Source: Tamarix chinensis (Eukaryota; Streptophyta; Magnoliopsida; Caryophyllales; Tamaricaceae). From it: a stretch of 64,000 nucleotides of DNA. The notes beneath the pieces were generated by a model. That model saw only the letters and a list, made by a program, of their open reading frames with translations, was not told the origin of the DNA and ran no database searches. The stretch spans positions 40,653,086 through 40,717,085 of the forward strand of contig CM060174.1 in NCBI GenBank assembly GCA_030549775.1, given 5' to 3'. A program made the translations under genes and the position numbers. This document shows positions 11,536-23,155 of the stretch, piece by piece (position 1 is the first letter of the stretch; each line of letters starts with the position of its first letter).

Positions 11536-12275
11536 GGTTCCTGTACTCCCATAGATTTGATAAAAAGCATGGTGCGAATCGATTTTTGATCAGAGATTAA
11601 TTAAGTAATTAATTCGGATTATAAATGGAATTTTATTTATCTACTCATATGACTGTTTGATATTACGTTATCATATTGGACTATATGCTTCTTTATTTTT
11701 TCTCCATTATTTATGTGATTTTATGTGTTGGCCTTAGTGCATGGTTACCTTGCTCAGTAAGTAGCATACTGATCACCCTTTATGGGTGCTGCTCATTCCC
11801 ACGAGTAATAGGCACTTCTGACTTTGTGTAGGTTAGTGAGGCATCAGGAAGAGATGTATGTTGAGTATTTTTGGCTCCAAGTTCTAGAGTAGTGTGGCCA
11901 GATTCACTCTTCTTATTATTTTATCTTCTTCTGCTATTTCCTTTTTATCGGATTTACTCTCTTATGATTTATTACTTTTATTTTGTATTTTAAAATGAAT
12001 CTTTTATCGGTTGTAAGTATATCTTTCTTTTAAATATGAATTACAATCCTTTACGCATACTCTGATCTTTGGTGTTATGATCCTTCTAGTTCTTTCATGA
12101 ATTCTTGGTTTAAGTTTAATGTTAATCTTTTCTCAGCCTTATCACTTGGTACTGAAATGGTTGGAGCAAACTGGTTTGGTACTAAGTGTGGTGGTGACAT
12201 CCCCAGAATTTATATGTTTCTAATTTTAAATTCTTCCTTTTTAAAAAACAATTTAGTGAATTTTGGTGTATTACA

Positions 12276-12973
12276 GTGTTTACACTAAAAAATTCTACCA
12301 TTGATAATGATTAACCATAGGCTTTTCACTTTTCTCTATTATCCTCTATTTATAAACTAAGGCATACGAAAATCAAGAGGTATTTTATTTGGTTGTAATG
12401 GGGCTATAGGTGAAGGTCAAAAAATTCTAGGATTGTGGTGCAACATCTATCACTAATGAAGCACCCAATTTCCACAATTCCAAATCTTTTTTATTCTCAA
12501 CTTCACCATTTCTTCAATGAATTTTCTACCTCTAATAATCACCTTATATACTACTGACATCTACTATAATTCTATTATGTTATTGTTTTTTACTTGAGCC
12601 ATGTTTCACCAAGTAGGTGCATTTTACACTCCACCCTACTCGCCACATGGATTTAGTGCTTTTATAATCCATGTGTGTGTGTGTATTACTTTCTTTCTTT
12701 ATTTATAATAACTCTATTCACTACAAAACAAAAAAAACTAACACACCACCATGCTTAGATTTTCAACATCATAAACAACACATTACCAAATTGTACTATA
12801 CTAAAGACAAACTAGGTTAAATATCTAGAAAATAGGCTTAAAAGCTCAACATAATTAGATAAGAAAAAAAATATAATAGGTAGTTTATTTAGCTAAGTAG
12901 TTTACAAGAAGAAACTTGTGCCTCAATCATCTTAACGTATGTAATAGTTTCATGTATACCTGAAGAGAATAAT
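12276..12973. other. Unassigned AT-rich spacer
   Basis: Starts with the GTGTT target duplication and runs to the CRM-like element. It contains a short TG microsatellite near 12673. No coding or RNA feature recognised. Confidence 0.5.
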
Positions 12974-13749
12974 TGATGTAGGAGCATCTACATCTCAAGA
13001 GTTAGCATATTTGGATGTAATACCAATTTTTCTTGAAAATTTTGAACACATTCATAATAACCCTAATAAATTTTTACTAAATGATTCTTATAGGTATTAC
13101 ACATGTTTTCAAGAAGAGGAATTCAGTAGTGATATCTAATGTGTAATACAATGACAATAGAGGTGTTAAAATGTTGCATGGGGGAAAAATCTACAATACA
13201 TGAAGCTTAATTATTGATTATTTCATGTATTATCATTATTAGGTTTTATGTATCTTTGATATTTTATGTAAACTTTGTAATATCTTATCATTGTAATTGT
13301 AACTCATTATGTATACCATATGGACATAAGTTTGTTTACTCTTATATAATTAAACCATTTGATTTGGGCTTAAGTAAGGAGAGTTATGCTCATCATCATT
13401 GTCATATTAGTAGATATATAGATATTTTCCTTGTACATTTAGCAGAGGGAGAATAATGAAAGAACTAAACACTTAATGAACAAGAGGGAACAAGAGTCAA
13501 AACTCTTCGCCATCATTTTTCCTATTTTTCTCTCAAGTGAGGACTGAACATTAGGAGCTACTCTCTATAAAAGTTAGAGGTTTCTCTTTAGAATTTATCT
13601 TGATATTAGATCATAATTTACCTTTCAAACCAATATTGAAATTTTCCATCTTCAAGTTTCCTTCTTCTTTAGTCGACTTTATTGTTCATAAAAAAAAACT
13701 CAACGGTCATAAATTTGTGAAATATATTCATCTATTATCATACACATCA
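12974..13749 (+). repeat. 5' LTR of the CRM-like element
   Basis: 776 bases, from TGATGTAGGAGCATC to CATACACATCA. It aligns along its whole length with the 3' LTR and with the two halves of the solo LTR around 39836-44992. The interval before the primer-like TTTGGTATGAAA at 13772 is about 22 bases, longer than usual, so the copy may have gained bases there. Confidence 0.8.
12975..13139 (+). other. pol reading-frame extension encoded in the LTR
   Basis: From the first codon of the LTR, 54 codons are open up to TAA at 13137. The frame carries GASTSQELAY, PIFLENFEH and NNP. The independent solo LTR has the same frame open for 41 codons (45546 down to 45421) with GASSS, LAFLEM, PIVIKNIEH and NN. 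The 3' LTR keeps ASTSQELAYFEVI. The similarity is at protein level in otherwise decayed DNA, which points to past coding function as the C-terminal tail of integrase. Confidence 0.6.
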
Positions 13750-13771
13750 AATTTCGGTGACATAATACAAG

Positions 13772-13785
13772 TTTGGTATGAAAAA
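13772..13785 (+). promoter_or_regulatory. Degenerate primer binding site
   Basis: TTTGGTATGAAAAA resembles the Met-tRNA site TTGGTATCAGAGC. It is offset about 22 bases from the LTR end, whereas the relative at 61956-61967 is only 4 bases from its LTR. Confidence 0.45.
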
Positions 13786-14588
13786 AGTGGCATAGGATAC
13801 AACTTGGAGAAGAATCAAGCAACACCTTCCTTTGACTTAAAAGAAAAGAGGTTCTTGTTATTTTTTATTTTGATTCATTTAATCTTGATTTCTTTTCTTG
13901 AATTGTTGCTTGAATGATATTAATATTGGATGTTCAAATTCATGATTAGAATAAGAATTATAGTGATCTTGAAGTGAATCTTGGAAATTGATATTTCAAG
14001 AATCGAGTTAAAGATGATTGAATGAAATCAATGTGTTGAATAGTTAAAAGAGAATAAATGTGTATATGTGCTACTTATGTAATAATGATTTGTTTATGCA
14101 TGATATGTACATGTCTAAGATATATTTTCATGTATAATTTTACCTTTCTATGAGTGTTTAAATGCATGGAAATGGATTGGATGATAAAACACTAGCTGGT
14201 ATGTATAAGGTTGCAAGTAAGTTGAATGTGTGCTAGTGTACATGCTAATATAAGTGAAGTGCAGTCCATCAATTGGATCAGTTTTTTTGTGAAATACTTA
14301 TACCTTATACATCTAGTATAGTGTTTCAAATTATCTTTAATCATATTGCATGTTAGAACATAAGATACATGCATAAACATAGTCAGAAGTTGTCCAATAT
14401 TTGCTGTTTTGATTTAATTATGCATGTGATAAGATTTATTGTTGGTTTTGTTTCTGATTCATTGGAATCAAAAATTTGTGCAACAACCAACTTGAAAATT
14501 GAAGGAAAATCCTTAATAGATTCGGGTTCTAATTGAACCCTAAGGAGTTACTCATCTTTTTTTAAGTGTGTTCGTAAAGTTGATTTAT

Positions 14589-15690
14589 ATGGAGGGAGGA
14601 CCAAATGTTCAAGCCATTTTTGAGGCAATCCAAAATCTCTCAACCAAATTGGAAAAAAAACCAATGCTTAACTTTAACAAATTTCTATAATACACACTGA
14701 ATTGCAAAGGATAAAGCATTACTTTGCCAAGAAATATTCAGTGTAAAATTTGCAAGAACAAAAGGAATTCTTTGGAGATTAATTGGGGAGTGATGCAAAG
14801 CCCATCGATCCACTCAGTAGAAGATATTTGAAATCCAGATCAGAGAATGAAGAAAAGTAACAAGGTACTATAAGTATTATAAGGACCAATTATTATCATA
14901 TAAGGCATCATCATAAAGAATATATAGGCATTAATCTTAATCTTCCTAATTTTGATGGTAAATATAACATTAGATTATTTCTTGAATGGTTATATTAGGT
15001 AGAGGCTATTTTTGAATTCAAGGTTTGTCATGATGAACACAAGTATAAATTATCTACTCTTAAGTTTACATATTTTGCTAGGATATGGTATGATAACTTG
15101 AAGAGAACTAGAGAAAGAAAAGGTAAATCTAAAATTAAATCATGGGATAACTTAAGAAAAAAGTTGAGAAGAAAATTTATACCTAAATTGAATAATGAAG
15201 AAAATTACATTAGATTAACTACACTTAGACAAACAATTTTAAGTGTTGAGGAATATGTTAGAAAATTTGAGAGGTTATAACTTATATGTGATATCCATAA
15301 GAGGAAGGAACAAACATGTGCTAGATTTCTAGGTGACCTTAACATAATGATTCGAGATAAAGTTGAAATTTGTATATATGAATCTCTTGATAATATGTTT
15401 AAGGTATCTTTGAAATTTGAAAAGAAAATCAAATATATTTAACCTCATGTTAAGAAAAGTAATTCTTCTGCAAAGTACTAATCAAACACTCAAGCTACTA
15501 AGCATAGGATGGGTAACTCAAACTCTATAAATGTTGAGACATAACAATAGATTAATCGATAGTAGAAGGTCAAAGCTAAGGTCAATGAAATCTGTACAAA
15601 ATAATGTTTTAAGTGATGGGGATTTGGACACTTCTATAGAGAATGTCCCAACTAAGGAGTATTATCTGTATAAGAGATTGAAGCTATGGA
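14589..15690 (+). pseudogene. gag: gag of the CRM-like element (broken)
   Basis: ATG at 14589 opens MEGGPNVQAIFEAIQNLS, a coiled N-terminus. The capsid core includes NLPNFDGKYN, LKFTYFARIWYDNL and LRRKFIPKLNNEENYIRLT. Near 15604-15650 a zinc knuckle reads C-F-K-stop-W-G-F-G-H-F-Y-R-E-C-P: the second metal-binding cysteine codon is now TGA. The relative at 59996-61096 has the same gag core. Multiple stops make it a pseudogene. Confidence 0.75.
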
Positions 15691-15849
15691 GACTTGTGAT
15701 GAAGATCTTGAGTTAGAGTCAAATGAAGAAGTTTTAAATGTGTTGGAGGATGAAGGTGATGCTTGTTATGTGGTGCAAAGAGTAATTTTAGTTCAAGCTA
15801 ATGAGAAACCTAATCAACGAGAGAAGATATACAAGACTAAAGGTAGAGG

Positions 15850-16150
15850 GGGATATGGTTTATCAGGTTATCATTGATAATGGATCTAGTGCAAATGTGG
15901 CTAATGAGAGGATGGTGAAAGAACTGGGTTTAGATATAAAACCATAGTAGAAGCCTTATTCCCTTCAATGGATTAACAAGGACAAAGGAGTTAAGGTAGA
16001 AAAGCAAACCCTAATCTCATTTAGAATTGGTAAGTATCATGATGATGTGCTATGAGATATTTTTCTATGGATGCATGTGGAATCTTATTAAGAAGACCAT
16101 GGTAATATGATCAATGTGTTATTTATAATGGTATTAGTAATCAACATCTT
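15850..16150 (+). pseudogene. Protease remnant of the CRM-like element
   Basis: The frame contains VYQVIIDNGSSANVANERMV, the retropepsin active-site strand with D-N-G in place of D-S-G. It is followed by KELGLD, KPYSLQWINK and KYHDDV. The relative at 59544-59890 keeps D-S-G and the strand LLLGRPWQYDR; here the latter is decayed. Inactive. Confidence 0.7.
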
Positions 16151-16379
16151 GTTGAAGAGGATAAGAAAAAGCATAAAATTAAACCTTCTAAGTATGAATA
16201 TGATAACATAATCAAAAATAGAAAGATAATTTTTTTTTTGCATGTAAAGGTTATGATAGAACGTATTAAGGTAGAAGGAAATTGTTATGCCAAAATTATC
16301 AAGGAATCTCTATAAGAGGAGAAAAATGAGCATAATCCTCAATTATATGAGCTTATTTATGAACATAAAGATGTGTTTT

Positions 16380-16740
16380 CCAATAACTTACCACAATAAT
16401 TACCGCCTAAAAGAGGGATAAAACATGTTATAGACCTAATGCCTAATATGTCTTTAGCTAATCGACCTATTTATAGATGTAATCCAAAAGAGGCTAAGAA
16501 ATTAGAGAGTCATATGCAAGAGATTATAAAATGTTAAAAAATAACCCTTACATTTTTTAGTGAAAAACTAGATGGTGCTAATATGAATTATATAACATAT
16601 GAAAAGGTATTTTATGCCGTCATATGAAGCTTGGACACATGGACTTATTATTTAAGACCTAAGCTATTTGTTTTTCATTCAGGTCTTAAAAGTCTAAAAT
16701 ATTTGTTCGGGAAATTGAAAATTAGTCTTGGGATTGCAAA
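16380..16740 (+). pseudogene. pol: Pol segment with RT deleted
   Basis: RT pre-motif sequence (PPKRGIKHVIDLMP, ANRPIYRCNPKEAKKLE) reaches about 16540. The next readable piece, from about 16560, is already RNase H: FFSEKLDGANMNYITYEKVF and YYLRPKLFVFHSGLKSLKYL. The whole RT palm with YxDD, and the start of RNase H, are missing, so a deletion of roughly 1 kb is inferred by comparison with the minus-strand relative. Confidence 0.7.
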
Positions 16741-16765
16741 ATGAGTTAGTTTCTTACAATCCTTT

Positions 16766-18087
16766 GTGCTTTCTGTTAAACATTTCTATGGTAGAGAAAA
16801 TTTCATAATAGATGTGCTATCTATAATACCTATAATAGTTGTTATGTTGGATGATAAATTATTAGGCTCTGAGATTTTGAAAGAATTATATGCAAAAGAT
16901 GAAGATTTATTAAAGTTTATAATGAATGTAAGAAAAATCACAATTGTGGTAATTTGGTGCTTCTGGAAGACTTTTGTTTTAAACTTAATAAGTTATGAAT
17001 ACCTCACTCTGATGTACATGATTTACTTTTTAAGTACATAGTTGGTGATTTTGGTGTTCATAAAACCATGGAAATATTACACAAAAATTTCTACCGGCCA
17101 CAAATGATTTAATTTATACAAGCTATTATTGGGAGAGGTGTGACGTATGAAAAGAGTAAGAGTTTATTCCATAAAGGTTTATAGACTTCTTTAATAGTAT
17201 CTAGTCAACCAAGGGAGAATGTTAGTGTGGAATTTATCTTAGGTTTACCAAGAACACAAAGGGGAAATGATTTTATTATAGTGATGGTAGATAGGTTTTC
17301 TAAAATGACATATTTTTCCTCGTAATAAAATAGATGATGCTACCTATGTAAAAACATTTTATTTCAAGGAGCTAGTAAGGCCACATCGTATTCACAAAAG
17401 TATAGTATTGGATAGAGATGTGAAATTTTTTAAATTATTTTTGGAAGACACTTTGGCATATGTTAGGTACTTAGTTATTTCTTAGTACATCTCATCATCC
17501 ACAAATGGATGAACAAACCGAAGTGATTAATAAAACCTTGAGAACTTTACTACAGGGGTTAGTTAGTAAAAGTATAAAAGATTAGGATATAAAACTCTCA
17601 TATCCATAATTTGTATACGATAGGAGCCCTTCTAGTACAACCCACTCAAGTTCATTAGAGGTTTTTTATGAAGTTAATCCTTATTTAAATATTGATATGT
17701 TCACATTAAAGAAAGGTGATATTAAGAACTATGACACTAAATAAATATTAGAATAAAAATTTCATGAGATAATAAAGAATAATATTTAGAAATCTAATGC
17801 TAAATACCAAAACAAAGCTAACAAAAATAGAACCACACAAATATTTTCACTAAGAGACTTAGTATAGTTACATTTAAGAAAAGAAAGATTTTCAAAATTA
17901 AAAAAGAATAAACTACTACCAAGAGCATATAGACCTTCTAAAATCTTAAGAAAAATTAGAAATAATGCTTATGAATAAGAATTATAAAATTCTTATGGAG
18001 GAATTTCTAGTTCATTTAACATTGGTGATTTATCTTCTTATTATAGTGACACTAATTTGAGTACAAATTCATCTTTACAAGTGAAGA
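16766..18087 (+). pseudogene. Integrase of the CRM-like element (broken)
   Basis: The N-terminal region (16766-17041: MLSVKHFYGRENFIIDVLS, ELYAKDED) leads to a decayed HHCC finger, a catalytic-core relic near 17220-17560 ([14 protein letters not shown], VDRFSKM, then TSHHPQMDEQTEVINKTL), and a C-terminal region near 17850-18060 with LRKERFSKLKKNKLLPRA and SFNIGDLSSYYSDTNL. The C-terminal style is that of CRM chromoviruses. The frame then runs through the purine tract GTGAAGAAGA into the 3' LTR. Confidence 0.7.
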
Positions 18088-18697
18088 AGATGCAATAGCA
18101 TCTACATCTCAAGAGTTAGCATATTTTGAGGTAATAACCCTAATAATGTTCTATTAAGTGATTCTTTAAGGTACTACATAAGTTTGTTAGAAGAGAACTT
18201 CACCAGTAATAAATAATGTATAAGACAACGACAATGCAAGTGTTAAAATTTTACATGGTAGATAAAGCTACATGACATAAAGTTTGATTATTGATTATTT
18301 CATGTATTATAATTATTAGGTTTTATGCGGCTTTGATATTTTATGAAACTTTGTAATATCTTGTCTTTGTAATTATAACTCATTCAGTGGAGGGAGAATA
18401 ATGAAATAACCGAACACTTGATGAATAAGAGGGAATAAGAATTGAAACTCTTAGCCAAATTTTTTCCTTTTTTTCTTGAAAGTAAGGAGTGAACTTTAGG
18501 ATCCATTATATAGATCAATTAGAGGTTTTATTTATAATTTATTTTGATCTTGGAGTAGATCAAAAATTACCATTCGAATTAACATTGAAGTCTTCCATCT
18601 TCAAGTTTCCTTCTTCTTTAATCAACTTTGTTGCTCATCAAACCAAACTTAAAGGTCTTGCATTTGTGAAAGATATTCATATATTACCTTACACATA
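18088..18697 (+). repeat. 3' LTR of the CRM-like element
   Basis: Related to 12974-13749 along its length but with several internal losses (about 610 against 776 bases). The first base pair is AG instead of TG. The right end is set by homology to the 5' LTR and may be off by a few bases. Confidence 0.7.
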
Positions 18698-19269
18698 AAT
18701 ATTGACAAGTTATATTATAACACCCCAATTTTTACTACTGAAAAATTTCATTTTGTAGTAGAAGTAATTACATAAAATAGTGGAGGTTACAGCCGTGATC
18801 AACATAATACTGGCTCAGCAACCATCTTTACATCAATCTCAAGGCTAAAACATTTAAGGTAATACAAGAAAATTATAAAACAAAATAAAATTTATAGTAC
18901 AATACTGAATTTAACATTACAAAATACAAAAAGGGGACACCATTGACTAAGAGTCAAAAAAGAGTATCCAGTTAAATTTATAAACCGGATAACAAATACT
19001 CTTCACCCAACCCCAACATAAATGAAGTCACTCATCCCCACATAAGGTTTCATAGGCTGTAAAATTATCTAACTGATCTTTTGAGACTTGCACATAAGAT
19101 TTAGGGCCTTTTTCTCTTGATAATGAGCAGTACCCATAAAATAGGTAGTGAGTACGCTATTTACAAAGTAAGGGAATAATACTATCAAAATAGGGATATA
19201 AATAGCACATGATTTCACATTAGATAATAAGGGAATAACCAAATAAATGAAACATCTCATAGGATAGAA

Positions 19270-19745
19270 TAGACCACATTGAGTGCAGGAACCCCACTAT
19301 TCTTAAATCCATTTTCCTTTTTTTATATACATTGAGTGCAGGAACCCCACTATTCTTAAATCAATGGAATGATCTAAAAATCTTCTCGAGGACAACACAT
19401 AAGAGCCACTATTCTTTCCAATGGAATGAAGATTAAAAACATCCTCTCTGGAAAAAAATGCTCTCGACCCACTATTCTCCCTAGTGGAATGGGATACATA
19501 CATATACATAGAAAACTATATCATCTTGGTCCTAACTCACTTATTATTCTCCTGTAAATCATTAGCATTTTTCCATAAGTTATAACGATAAATTTTCATT
19601 TCATGATGAGTAAGGACCCCACTATTCTTAATTCAGTGGAACAGATTGAAGCACTTTCTCAGGGAAAATTTCTCCTGAGCCACTATTCTCTTTGGTTGAA
19701 TAGGATACATACATACATACATATATATATATATAGATAGATAGA
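19270..19745 (-). repeat. Degenerate CCACTATTCT repeat cluster and TA/TAGA microsatellite
   Basis: About six copies of CCACTATTCTT..CAGTGGAA, the eroded form of the CCACTATTATA-CCGGTGG unit, at irregular spacing. A TACA/TA/TAGA microsatellite follows at 19705-19745. The 68-codon frame at 19303-19509 falls inside the repeat and is not a gene. Confidence 0.6.
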
Positions 19746-20470
19746 CCACATTGGCCTTGCTCACGTACTGTTTCACTTTAAGTAATTAGTATCTTATTCA
19801 AGATTGATTCTCAAGCATAGGACATATTAAAAACAGATATGCATATAGCATAGGTTTAAGTCTTAAGTTCTTTCAAACCCTAATTACACACCCATTAGTA
19901 TTCATTATCTTATATTGATTAATTCACAAACCTTATATTATATCATCTCCAAATGCCCTCATTTTTATCATACCCAACATGCATGATCTAATTCCCATAA
20001 TTATACTTTAATAATCTCATTCCCAATATGTTAATCACGATAATGTCCAAGACCCAAATTCCATAGAACTGTCATAACACCTCCCATGAACTTTTTATGA
20101 ATGTTAATCCCAATAGATAACCTATAAAACTTAAACATAGAATAATGGTATTATCATTACAAGATAGATTGTCCCAAATTAGCCATTAAATCATTTAATA
20201 ATCCCAGATAACAATAATACTTCCATGAATTTCTCATGCTATTGTTATTGTATTTTAAACATCCTAACACATAAATATCAAAATTTCCTTATTATCCCAT
20301 AATGACCTAGTTATGCATAACAAAAAATAAAAACCTTTATTTTTCCACACATATTATTTTCCAAGTTCATAATTAGTCATCATACCTCATGAGAATTCAA
20401 GTCCATTTATCAAACTCACTTAGCTAAAATTTTATACCTTAACATATATATATTTTCACAAGTATGGCAT

Positions 20471-20760
20471 TATCACAACAAAATAATGATGGTACCTCTT
20501 GCCCATTCTTACTTTCTTTTAATAATGTAATAGCCTTAGGTCCATATTTCATGCCATATGACATATTTTCACAAATATGACATTATCACTTCAAAATATT
20601 AATGGTACCTCTTACCTATTCTTACTTTCCTTCAATAACATAATATTCGTAAACCTGTATTTCATACCATAATATATAATTCCCCAAACATTTCATTATC
20701 ACAAAAAAATATAACGAAATGGTACTTCTCACCAATTCTTACTTTCTTCCAACATAACAT
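20471..20760 (-). repeat. Three tandem copies of a 112-118 bp unit
   Basis: The segment GGTACCTCTTNCC.ATTCTTACTTTC recurs at 20491, 20603 and 20721. The sister LTR 46961-50227 has only one recognisable copy (near 48605), so the amplification is specific to this copy. Confidence 0.65.
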
Positions 20761-22263
20761 TCATATCATCACAAAATATCAAGATCAATAAGTGTTACAT
20801 CATGTATAAACAATATCATGAAAAACACATATAACCATACAAGCAAATAAAATCGAAAACCCTAAACATCAAATAATATCCTTAACAACTAGGAAACTAG
20901 GCTCTAAGCATGCAAATCCTAGACTTCCTCCTCCAAAGCTACTAGAATACCACCGTAGTCAAATGGGAGCTTGAAATGTGTGGATGTGTAGAGGTATGTG
21001 AGGATGGTTAAATTTTGGTGGCCTTTGGTTGAAGTTTAGGGGTGAAAATAGGGGTGCCTGGAAAAATAAATGAAGTTGCATAACTATGTAGCAGACGGTG
21101 CAGCTCTTGGTCGAGAGAAAATATGTTGCATGGCCAAGCGGTGCCAAAGTTGCATGTATGTGCAGCAAGAGGCCGAGAGAAAAAATCAGACATGGTTAGC
21201 TGGTGCAAGGGTTACACAGTTGTACAAAATAAGATTTTAGGTGTTATACAGCCATGCAACAGGTGATGCGCAGGCCGTACACTCTAAAATGTTGCAACAC
21301 ACAAGAGGAAGAAGAAGGGAAAAGAGGTGGTGATAGGTGGCAATAGCAGGTGACGGCGAGGAGGAAGGTTAGTGTGACCTTGATGGTTGATCCACCGACC
21401 AAAAGGTAGCAATTGGTGGCCTAGGTGGTGCTCGGTGGTGGAGATGGTGGTGCGCAAGCCAAAATAAGGGAAAGAAAGGAGAAGAAGAAGAAGAAAAGAG
21501 AGAAAGAGGAAAGGAGAAGGGAGATCGAGCTTAACAATGGCTTTTTGACACAAATATGGGTAGAATGAGGTAAAACCAAATAGGAAGGAGAGTGCACAAG
21601 TACATACATGTGTGCATGTGTGGTGTGAGTTAGGAAGGACGATAAGAACAAGGGGACTAGTGTGAGACAGTGATGATGGTGATGGTGCAGCTGCAAGGTG
21701 AGGATGATGGTAATGGCTGTCGAGGAAGGTTAGGGTACGTTAGTAGCTGTAGGTTCAGGGTAGTGATGGTTGATGAAGGTGTTGTGTGAAAAGGGAAAAT
21801 GGTAGGGTTGAGTTTGTGTGGAGTCTACGTAAGGGGTGCAGTTGGGCATGGAGAAGGAAGTAGAAGGAGAAGAAGAAAAAGAAGAAAGGAGGTAAGATGA
21901 TGGGTGATGGATGTAGAAAGGTGATGGTGCAAGTTGCAACAATTCAAAAGTTGTAGCTTAAGTTTGACGGGAGGAGGAGATGAAAGAAGAAAAAAAAGCA
22001 GAAAGAAAAGGAAACGAGAAGGGTCGGGGGATTAGTTTAGGGTGATTTTAGATTAGCTAAAGTTATTAGGATTAGTGAAAATTTTTAGTAGATTTTGATT
22101 TTGGTATATGAATTACTATTTATCAAAGTTAAGGTCTCAAAACCATTTAAAATTTTGGGATTAAGGAGTTAGGTTAAGGCTAACATAAGATTTATTGATA
22201 TTAAAATTAAATTAGGGTGGTCATGACGTAGGATTAGGTTAAGAAAATTTTTGGAGTATTACA

Positions 22264-23155
22264 TATATTTTCATACACCATTGAATAATATCGTATAAGA
22301 ATAAAAAGTATACTGGATAAAAAATTATATCCATCATTAAGACTCAAAAGCTCACTAATTTTTATTTCTATTAGGCCTAATCTTTTTTTTTTCCTATGAT
22401 GACTATCAAGCTTTCATGTTCAAGTTCTTTGATAGTGAGGTGCTACCGAAACGTTATAAATCCTTTTTATTTTTTCCAAAATTTTATTGTAAAAAAAATA
22501 GTTCCAACTACTTGTGCACATAAAGGCTATCAATTAGAGATTCCATTCATTTTGTCTATTCTCAAAGTGTTACCTCTAAAATTTTTTATTCCTTCTTTTT
22601 TTATAATAAAAACAAAATAAGTTCACTAAATAAAAATAAAAAAAATGAAAAGCACACTAAAAAGGAACAAATTAAATACAAGACACACTTAAAAAGAAAT
22701 AATAGGAAATAATATAATAAAAGAGAATAAAATTTATAAAATTGAAAAAAAAACATAAACAAAATAAAGATAATACCCCTACTATGCTTAGAATAGGAAT
22801 AGTCCTCAAATAATGGACCATAGAAATAAAAATAAGGGGGAGTAGTAGGGCTTATCAAGGATGAGGATGATAGAGACTATAAGTGTCAAAGTTAGTTAAA
22901 ATCATATTTTCAATTCCTCCACTCGATGTTCTTCATAGACTATAGTAAGTTGATGCCAATTTTTTTTTTCCATTTTTGACATGCCTTAATAATTTTTTTT
23001 TTATAATAATGTAATTATTTAGTGTAGTTGTATATTCATTTAGAATTTAAATAAGATTCTCTTCATGAAAAGACATAAGGTTACTAGAAATGATGATAGG
23101 AATAGTTCCATTATCCCCTATGAAGGTATATCTCAAATTATTAGGTAAGGCTTTC
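22264..23155. other. Unassigned AT-rich segment
   Basis: Follows the TATAT duplication. It includes A-rich stretches at 22590-22770. No conserved domain or RNA feature recognised. The 74- and 85-codon frames here are lysine- or phenylalanine-rich products of base composition. Confidence 0.45.

Larger units (their letters stand above)
9916..11831 (+). other. Putative intron inside the solo LTR
   Basis: A donor-like TTTTAG|GTAAGC at 9916 and an acceptor-like TTTGTGTAG|GT ending at 11831 bound the interval that holds the LTR's tandem arrays. The donor context GGAGCATGCTCC..TTTTAG|GTAAGC is shared with the minus copy (GGAGCGTGCTCC..CCTTAG|GTAAGG at 42413). The acceptor is 444 bases from the LTR end and is preceded by CTCATTCCCACGAGTAA, a block found in other copies. 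Splicing itself is an inference. Confidence 0.45.
4657..12275 (+). mobile_element. Giant Tekay-like solo LTR with nested hAT element
   Basis: The LTR starts TGAAATACCCCAAAACC and ends GGTGTATTACA. It is bounded by a perfect 5-bp duplication, GTGTT (4652-4656 and 12276-12280), with no internal retrotransposon sequence, so it is a solo LTR. Without the 2604 bp added by the hAT element (element plus one duplication) it is about 5.0 kb. Inside, in order: CT-rich segment with TATA box, ATT microsatellite field, splice-donor-like site, tandem arrays, acceptor-like site. The closest relative in the window is 39836-44992, shown by the shared TATA context and donor context. Confidence 0.9.
12974..18697 (+). 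mobile_element. CRM-like Ty3/gypsy element, two LTRs, RT deleted
   Basis: Two related LTRs (12974-13749 and about 18088-18697) flank gag, protease, an RNase H tail and integrase, all full of stops. The LTR family is the same as the solo LTR 39580-45547, whose exact ends define this one (TGAYRTAGGAGC...ATCA). The internal proteins match the second CRM-like element at 55957-62638. RT and the start of RNase H are missing. The CRM assignment is inferred from integrase style and the pol frame entering the LTR. No clean target duplication is visible: flanks are ATAAT and about AATAT. Confidence 0.8.
18716..22263 (-). mobile_element. Tekay-like solo LTR, short subfamily
   Basis: 3548 bases with a perfect target duplication TATAT (18711-18715 and 22264-22268). 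The minus strand reads TGTAATACTCCAAAAATT at its start and GGGGTGTTATA at its end. No internal sequence, so a solo LTR. It is the same subfamily as the plus-strand solo LTR 46961-50227, with long collinear similarity at both ends. The acceptor-like AG is at 19088-19087, 371 bases from the end. The donor homologue near 20886 reads GTTG|TTAAGG, so the GT is lost here. Confidence 0.88.

Noticed and set aside
12969..18702. Target duplication of the plus-strand CRM-like element
   Set aside because: ATAAT and AATAT look alike only because both are AT-rich; the right LTR end is eroded and no exact 5-bp match can be shown.
21284..21942. Frames of 70-91 codons, His/Ser/Leu-rich, minus strand
   Set aside because: They lie in the CT-rich leader of the solo LTR 18716-22263, overlap in several frames, and show no domain.
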